This document shows positions 57,771 to 64,000 of a stretch of DNA of 64,000 bases, piece by piece (within the stretch, counting starts at the first letter, position 1; each line of letters begins with the position of its first letter). The notes under the pieces were generated by a model, which saw only the letters and a list, made by a program, of their open reading frames with translations, did no database searches and was not told the origin of the DNA. This stretch comes from Gonatopus flavifemur (Eukaryota > Arthropoda > Insecta > Hymenoptera > Dryinidae). The position numbers and the translations under genes are program-made. The DNA lies in NCBI GenBank assembly GCA_018340375.1, contig JAFFJZ010000002.1, positions 13,348,001 through 13,412,000 on the forward strand, in the 5' to 3' direction.

Positions 57771-58643
57771 CCCTTTCAGGGGCGGTGGGAAGTATACTCC
57801 CACCTCAATTCCTTTGGTTTTTTCGTTATAACTCCGGCTCATTACAAGATATCAATAAGAAATAACTTTTTTTATACCCGATAATGATTCATCTAAACCC
57901 TACTCAATCATTTTCGCAACAATTAGGCATTTTCCAATTGTTATTGAATAAACAATCGCAAAAATTTCTCTTCTTTTACATTAAATTTGTCCCTGAAGTC
58001 CCTAGGATATATATCAACTTGTAAATCATGTTTTTAGATTCTAGAGATGATAGTCAAAGTTATGCATGGTAGAATTATTGTGATGTTCATTGTTATTATT
58101 GTTTATTCAACAAAATATTGCGTGAAAATGTCGCACGGTGGGGCCAAATGCCAAAAAGCTGGACAAAATTATACACAGTTCTCAAATTTGCTTGAAACTT
58201 GTTACTCAGAGGTTTTTTGGGTCGCTGATTACAAATATGATGTCTGAATTTCGTGACTCAAAATGGCGGAACCAATATGGCGGATGAAAATTGAAAAAAT
58301 CACTGGATTTTCTTCAAATTCGGTACCCAAAGGTTTTTAAAGTCGTTTATTACAAATCCGTTGTGAAAATTCCCAAATCAAAAATGACGCACTGTTATTT
58401 AAAAAATCAGGGAAAATTGTGAAAATTCAGATAGCGGATTCATAATCAGCGACCCCAAAAACCTCTGAGTACCGAGTTTGAAAAACATTCGATCATTTTT
58501 TCAATTTTCGTCCGCCATATTGAATCCACCATTCTGAATTTGTGAATTTAGACAACAAATTCGTAATCAGTGATCCCAAAAACATAAGAACACGATAAAA
58601 ACAGTTTGATAAAATTCCTCAGTCAATTGCGCCCCTGAAAGGG
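57771..58643. mobile_element. piggyBac-like element with TTAA-type flanks
   Basis: The ends CCCTTTCAGGGGCG and CGCCCCTGAAAGGG are near-perfect inverted repeats (one extra G at the left). The left flank is TTAA and the right flank TTGA. The interior has direct and inverted copies of a unit containing GGTTTTTTGGGTCGCTGATT and AAAATGGCGGAACCAATATG. I recall similar units from other insect genomes but cannot verify that here. 873 bp, no transposase. Confidence 0.8.
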
Positions 58644-58647
58644 TTGA

Positions 58648-59386
58648 ATATACTCTTCTGAGAAGAATATTGTTTGAAGGTGATTATCAGGCTTTTCCAA
58701 TTTATTCTCAGGAATTCACAGAGAATACATTTGATTTTTCATTTTATTTTCAAATGCAAACGTCTACAATCACGAGAACGATAAACAATCACGAGTACGC
58801 ATATCGATTGCGAATGAATCTTTTCTTGTAATTCACAGCTTCAGAAGTTTGATAATCATTATAATTCTTATATGGGAGTTCAGTTTTGGTTCCACAAAAT
58901 CTCACGGTATGTGATTAACATGCTCGTCGTGAATATGATGATAATTGTATGCGATGTCGTTCAACGTAAATGCTTTGATTGGTCTTCGTATGGAAACTAG
59001 ATCGTAATTGACGGTTGACTTGTCATCATTGCAGGAGACAAGGCTCTTACTATGTTTGTCCGTGCATTCAGAATTCGCAACAGCGTGTCACGAAACTTTC
59101 GATGTACAGTAACAGAACCTTTCATTAGAGAGATACATGCGATATCAGTGACATGACTGTAACGGAATGTTTTATGAAATGATAATTAGAAGAAAGGAGA
59201 ATCAAAGAATTCATTATTCGAAAGAAAATTAACTTTCTTCGTGAAATGTTTTTCATCATCGACATTGGGAAAAAAACTATTCGGATTATCAAGGTATGAA
59301 CAAATCGGGTTTCATTCATTGGACAGAGGTGTGGAATCGCTTGGATCCTTAATAGATCTTATTTACTTCCCAAATATTCCTAATGG
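58648..59386. other. unassigned DNA
   Basis: No gene, RNA or complete element recognised. Confidence 0.5.
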
Positions 59387-59957
59387 ACACGGAGAAGAAT
59401 GAAATTCGCTGCTCTCTAAAAGTTTTAGAGTGGAATTCCACTCTTTAGGCAGCCAGAAGTGAGCTTGTCGAAATTTCGAGTGGAATTCCCACCCTTTTGA
59501 AGTGGAAGTCTAAGGTTTCAGGTTACAAACTCTCAGTCACTCCAATTTTAGAGTGAATTTTCCACTCTAAAAGAGTGAGAGTTCATTCGAAACGAGTGAG
59601 AATCCCACTCGAAGCGGACTAGCTTACTTCTAAGATTTAGCGGAGTGAAACGCGTGATTTTTTACTCTTCCAGATTTAGAGAGTGTGAAAGCAGACTATT
59701 CGCTATCAGTTACGACAGCGATTTTTTTAGCTATGGCAGCAAAATTGTTTGTTCCCACAGCGACATTTATCTGCTATTCTATATATAATACTGGAAATGT
59801 TTCTAGTCAAGCTGAAAATTGGCTGCTTTAATAATTTATGTTGTTCTCTCACCAAAAAGTCAGCTGTGGTAGCAAATTTTTAGCCTGGTTAGCAAACAAA
59901 TTCGCTATTCTGTACATAATACCACGATTTGTTGCGGCAGTAACCTTTTTCTTCGTG
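59387..59957. mobile_element. GCTG-family MITE interrupted by a CTCTCTAAAA element
   Basis: The left end ACACGGAGAAGAATGAAATT and right end TAACCTTTTTCTTCGTG are the termini. The remaining GCTG words (TTTAGCTATGGCAGCAAAAT, GTCAGCTGTGGTAGC) follow the order of the 14.3-kb copy. The 59412-59683 insertion sits near the left end. Confidence 0.7.
59412..59683. mobile_element. CTCTCTAAAA element (TTTTAGAGTG words), copy 2
   Basis: End-to-end homologous with 26111-26382, including TCGAAACGAGTGAGAATCCC exactly. Its host is a different MITE family. Confidence 0.85.
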
Positions 59958-60280
59958 AAGGCAAGGTCTTCCTAGAAAAAGAGTCATCAAAGTCGAGGAT
60001 TTTTAATGAAATCATAACGAAGAAGATCTACCAAAACTCTAAATTTCTTCTATTTCGTCCCAATTACTTTACCTTAGAGAACTCCTTGTAGACGGAGAGA
60101 AATTCAATTAGAAGAAATATTACGATTTAATTCGTAAACCAGAAGTATTCAGGGGAGTTAGACAATAATTTTCAACATAAGTAATGATCATCGCCTACTG
60201 TGATGGTAAAAATTGGGACTTATTTGGATATTACTTATGTTATAAGTTATTGTTCAACTGTTCCAAACAGGTCTAGTTTA

Positions 60281-60571
60281 CGACTGAAATGGTAATCTTT
60301 CTAAATGAAGTTCTCCTCGTCTAGGCACTCTTGCCTGCAAAAGAATCTCCATAGTTGATATAAGACGTGTAATTGAGGTCATAAATCCATTTCTGGATAC
60401 AACCCCATACAGTGGCGTGGCGAAAACATTTCTCTCCTCTCCCAACTCGCGAGGAAACAGGGATAGAAGACGAAAATCACCCGGCCCTGATCCTTCGTTC
60501 TGCGTCAGTTGAAGGGAGATAGAGAAGTTCTCACCCTGCCACTGTCTCCAAAGAAAAAGAATGGATAATTG
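60281..60571 (-). CDS. 97-codon open stretch, possible exon (strand uncertain)
   Basis: A higher-GC stretch. The minus frame is open for 97 codons with protein-like content, such as NEGSGPGDFRLLSLFPREL and NVFATPLYGVVSRNGFMTS. A CAG/GCAAGAG site near 60.34 kb could be a GC-type splice donor. The plus strand is also open from 60309 to a TGA at 60510-60512, with NPFLDTTPYSGVAKTFLSS and an Arg-rich part, preceded by a possible acceptor (TTCTCCTCGTCTAG). Only one strand can be real, or neither. No family recognised. Confidence 0.25.
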
Positions 60572-60879
60572 TCATGATTCTCACGTTTACGATATCAACG
60601 ATCAATTAACGCAATTTTTGCACAAGAATGAAAATTCATCGGTATTTTAAAAACGATTCGTATGCATGTAGTACTTTCATCGTTTTGTACCATACCGTGA
60701 AGATCCAGTGCCACGAAACAAATAGAAAGATTATTCAATATATGCAAAATGGGAAACGAGAATAAAGAACCAACAAGAAATGAAAAATAGCACGAACGAG
60801 CGGTGAAATAATGAAGGGTGAAAATTAATGCAAATCCCGAAGTTCGTGTTGTATAACGGGTCAAAGGAAAGATTCTGTA

Positions 60880-61085
60880 AATGGAAGAGGGTGAAAAAGG
60901 GAAAAGTCAAGAGAAGAACAGATTTGAATACGAGGAATTCAATATAGATGGAGTCAAATGCAAAGGAATACCGATATCAAAAGCGATTACATGAAGATGA
61001 TAACGTTGATAATATTGCGGATTCGATCCTGAGAGAACCTCGTATCGAAGTTGAAGCACGAGAACAAGGAAGAGAAACAGGTTGA
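60880..61085 (+). other. purine-rich stretch with overlapping short open frames
   Basis: Two overlapping plus frames: one starting at about 60881 (MEEGEKGKSQEKNRFEYEEF onward, 38 codons) and one at 60948-61085 (45 codons, containing HEDDNVDNIADSILREPRIE). Protein-like, but composition bias can explain it. Confidence 0.2.
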
Positions 61086-62511
61086 TAGAAGAATGTGGAA
61101 ACGGGGTTAGGAGTGCAAGAATAAAGCACCACTTCGGGGGAACTGACTCAAAGAATGAAAAGGTGGAATAATAATGGTTATTGTACTGGAAAAAGTGAAT
61201 ACTGCAGCTGATTCCTATAAAACTTCAACGGCAGGATATCGGTGCAACAAATTTGAAGGACTGTCTCACAGGATTCAAAGAATCGTAGATACAAATTCAT
61301 GCCACAATCATCATAAATACGAAACTTCATAACAAACACAGAACTGAACTTTCAAAAACACGATTTTATAAGATAGGTACAATGATATTTACTGTGAAAA
61401 GGTAGAAGTTCGATAAAATTCTTTGTCCGTGAATTCCTCTTATTGTCTCGGAGAAACAAATTGCTGGCGGAAAGGAGTGTGGAGACCGTGTAATTGGCCA
61501 ACTACGAACGAGAGCGGCTAAATTGCATTAGGAGGAAATTTTTATTTCAAACTCAATTTCCTTATTGCGAGTTGATACGTCTAAGGATTTTCTCATTCCC
61601 TTACAAACTAAAATATTTCCACGATATTCTTTTAATTGGATCATCACATGGAAAAAGATGTTACGTGGATTGAAAAACATCCATCGTTTCGTGTATAACG
61701 TATAAGAACAATATTTCCTTGGTTTCAAGAAAATCTTTTTGAATTCAGAGGATTCCTCGGTTCAAACTCAGAAGTGTTTGTTGAATCTAAAGAATATTTT
61801 GTTCGACTTAGTTTCCTCTCTACAGAGAAGTCTATCTTCTTGGAGTTAAATATTGAAGAAGTAGTTTCAGAGATATCATCGTGATGTTTAACGTACCAAA
61901 ATTGCATCTTCCTTTCTTATGAGAGAACATAATATCAAAATGGTCGCAGAGGGTTGTGAATCAACTTGGAGTCAGTCATGCACTTTGCAGATAGGATATT
62001 ATTATTATGTTGGACGCTGATGAAATTTTTAATGAAACTGGATGTGATGGATTTAAGGGTGATCCGGTAAATATTACTTCTGTTGGATCAGGCAGGTGGA
62101 GTTCTGTCCTAGTTTTGTATATATCTCCAGGGTCATCCCATGTGAGTTTTCTAAAGTATTCTGCTTGATATTTGGAGGTAATTTTCTCATGATATGTCAT
62201 ACTTTTGATATAATGATAGAATCTAGGTTGCCGTGGGTGTTGATATTCATGCAGTACTCAGTACACAACTTTCAAATTTGGAGTTTTGTTTTATTGATTC
62301 TTTTCTATTATGTAAGGGATCTTGTGGAAAATTTGTTCTAAGCCCAATATGAGTCCGAATTGAATGATCTTCGATTCACTTGTAATAGACTTCCAGAGAG
62401 TTTTCGATTGAATTTTGGTCAACTCTCTATAAAATATTTCCAATATTAAAAGAATTTATGGCACCTATTCTTGGAGAATGGGAAATCTAATTCAAATTCG
62501 GCATATTATTT
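61086..62511. other. unassigned AT-rich DNA
   Basis: No gene, RNA or complete element recognised. Confidence 0.5.
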
Positions 62512-62759
62512 TATACACTATAAAAATTAATCGTGGAATTCTCCTCCAAAAAATTGGAGGAGTGGATGGGGAATTCCCTATCATAATTTCGTGGACTGTT
62601 CCTTCATTTGTAGAGGATTCAACATCCAAAAAACAAAATAATTCCTCAGAATGGTGAAAACATCCCTCATCTTTGATGAGAAAACAATTCCCCCGCGATA
62701 AGGAGACGAAATCCACCAACAATTTAGAGGAGAACTCTCCATATTTTATTACAATGTAC
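62512..62759. mobile_element. GTTCCTC / TTTTTCACC-family MITE, copy 3
   Basis: Same landmark order as the other copies: CTCCTCCAAAAAATTGGAGG, AATAATTCCTCAGAATGGTG, AATTCCCCCGCGATAAGG and GAACTCTCCATATTTTATTA. The ends are approximate. Confidence 0.65.
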
Positions 62760-63064
62760 TTTTGCTTTGGTATTATAAAATTCAGATACAAGAATAATCC
62801 CTCGCTAAAATGTTTTATCGCTGAATTTCAATGATATATCTTATTTACGTAGATATAGAACTTGAGAATAAACTTAGTTGAGTATCTGAACTTTGTTGCA
62901 TTGACAGTAGTAGGTACAATTATGCTCCAGAAAACTAAGTTCGATAATTTTATTATGATAATGAGTATACTCTTTCTTATATGTTCGAGGAATAAGTTAC
63001 GTTTCAATGAAATCGTTGAGGAACACCCCATATACCCTAGTAGAAATTTTCTCTAGCAAATGAT

Positions 63065-63240
63065 GAGCCACTGATCAGTTTTCCATTTTATTGATCAGGA
63101 ACTGATCAGCAAACTTACAAGTTCCCGATAAGGGGTGTAACGCTCTGACTAATGAAAAACTGAGCAGATATAAGCGAGTAACTGATGAGGCACTGATCGG
63201 TAGTTGATGAGGTATTTGTGAGTAATTAACGAAGCATTTA
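63065..63240. repeat. ACTGATCAGT-like word cluster
   Basis: About eight imperfect copies of ACTGATCAG / ACTGATGAG over 175 bp. It resembles the interiors of the word-built elements but has no clear termini. Confidence 0.5.
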
Positions 63241-63552
63241 TTAACCACAAAAATGCAGGTTATATCGATGAAGATGTGGGATTATGATAATAAATTGATG
63301 ATTTTTCACGCAAATAATAATTTATGTTTTTGTTCAAGATGTTTCCAAGGATTGAAAAGTGAATTTTCAGCAAAAACCCGTGGGAAAAATTTCCTAGACT
63401 TCTTCTCAGATAAAATCTAGGAGTTTTTGCCAAGGACAAAAAATATATAAAACCACGTGTATGGTGTTTCCACTTCAATCATGAGATAATATCCAAGTTA
63501 CAACCCTGGTGGAAAAACTTTTGTTGAATTTCATTCTCAATTTGGACGCTTT

Positions 63553-63681
63553 CCCGAACAGCACATCCACCGATTTCCACGTCGCATCTCCGTGGACTCC
63601 ACGTTGATAAATGGTGGATCAACGAAGATGTTACGTAGATTCTACGTAGAGGCAACGTAGAAATGTCCGGTGTTGTACAGG
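63553..63681. mobile_element. CCCGAACAGCAC element built of TACGTAG words
   Basis: The left end CCCGAACAGCACATCCACCG pairs roughly with CCGGTGTTGTACAGG; TT flanks both sides. The interior has CCACGTCG, CCACGTTG, TACGTAGATTCTACGTAGA and AACGTAG words. Confidence 0.55.
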
Positions 63682-64000
63682 TTTGTTTATTAAAAATTGA
63701 CAAAAATCCACGAATTCTCACAAAAATCAAAGAAAATTGGCGAAGTTTTGTGACTCTTATTAGTTTTTCATTAAAAGAGGGTCCAATTTGTGAGTGAAAT
63801 TCAACATGGGATTCAATGAAATTTAGCAAGATTTAACAAAATTTAATTGAATTCAACCAAATTCAAAAATTTCTCCCACCAGGGGATACTTACTCATGAT
63901 AAATAACAAAGCTATATTATTTCACAACAAGAAAGAATATATACACATTACATCTTATCTCCTTTTATACCATAACCTTACAAAATTTAATAATTTCCAA

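Overview
The window reads as nuclear DNA of an animal, most likely an insect. It is AT-rich, has no operon-like gene packing, carries a decayed insect-type mariner-like transposase, piggyBac-type TTAA insertions and animal-style GT-AG splice sites, and is full of short terminal-inverted-repeat elements (MITEs). I recognise no intact conserved housekeeping gene, rRNA, functional tRNA or CRISPR array. Most of the 64 kb is intergenic or intronic sequence made of layered, non-autonomous DNA transposons. I cannot name the species from sequence alone.

Layout. 1-9 kb: mostly unassigned DNA with a TIR element carrying a tRNA-like segment (1.1-2.1 kb), a CCC...GGG element (5.3-6.1 kb) and a purine-rich tract (7.5-7.9 kb). 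9-16 kb: dense MITEs, including a piggyBac-like element with three palindromic sites, two more tRNA-like segments and a 12.6-13.4 kb element that took two insertions. 18-29 kb: separate MITEs and a transposase pseudogene (25.1-25.8 kb). 29-32.7 kb: CCAAGC-rich repeats, a 120-bp tandem repeat and two exon-like open frames. 33-41 kb: several long hairpins, then a 2.15-kb TIR element (37.28-39.43 kb) inside a palindromic MITE. That element carries a minus-strand set of short exons with matching splice phases. 41-49 kb: more MITEs, one interrupted hairpin and a 38-bp tandem duplication. 49.3-50.15 kb: the longest open frame of the window, 205 codons on the minus strand with no ATG at its upstream end, running through a frameshift into what looks like a TARG1/OARD1-like macrodomain. 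51-64 kb: further MITEs, two piggyBac-like or CCC-type elements 25 bp apart (57.5-58.6 kb), another nested pair (59.4-60.0 kb) and a stretch open on both strands (60.3-60.6 kb).

Main points: (1) a broken macrodomain-like coding region lacking the catalytic motif residues; (2) a small spliced gene candidate inside a TIR element, with its stop codon in the TIR; (3) six or seven elements with CCC...GGG ends and 2-bp target duplications, several built from reiterated short words; (4) at least six element-in-element insertions that give a relative order of transposition. All homology statements come from reading motifs by eye; no database search was possible.
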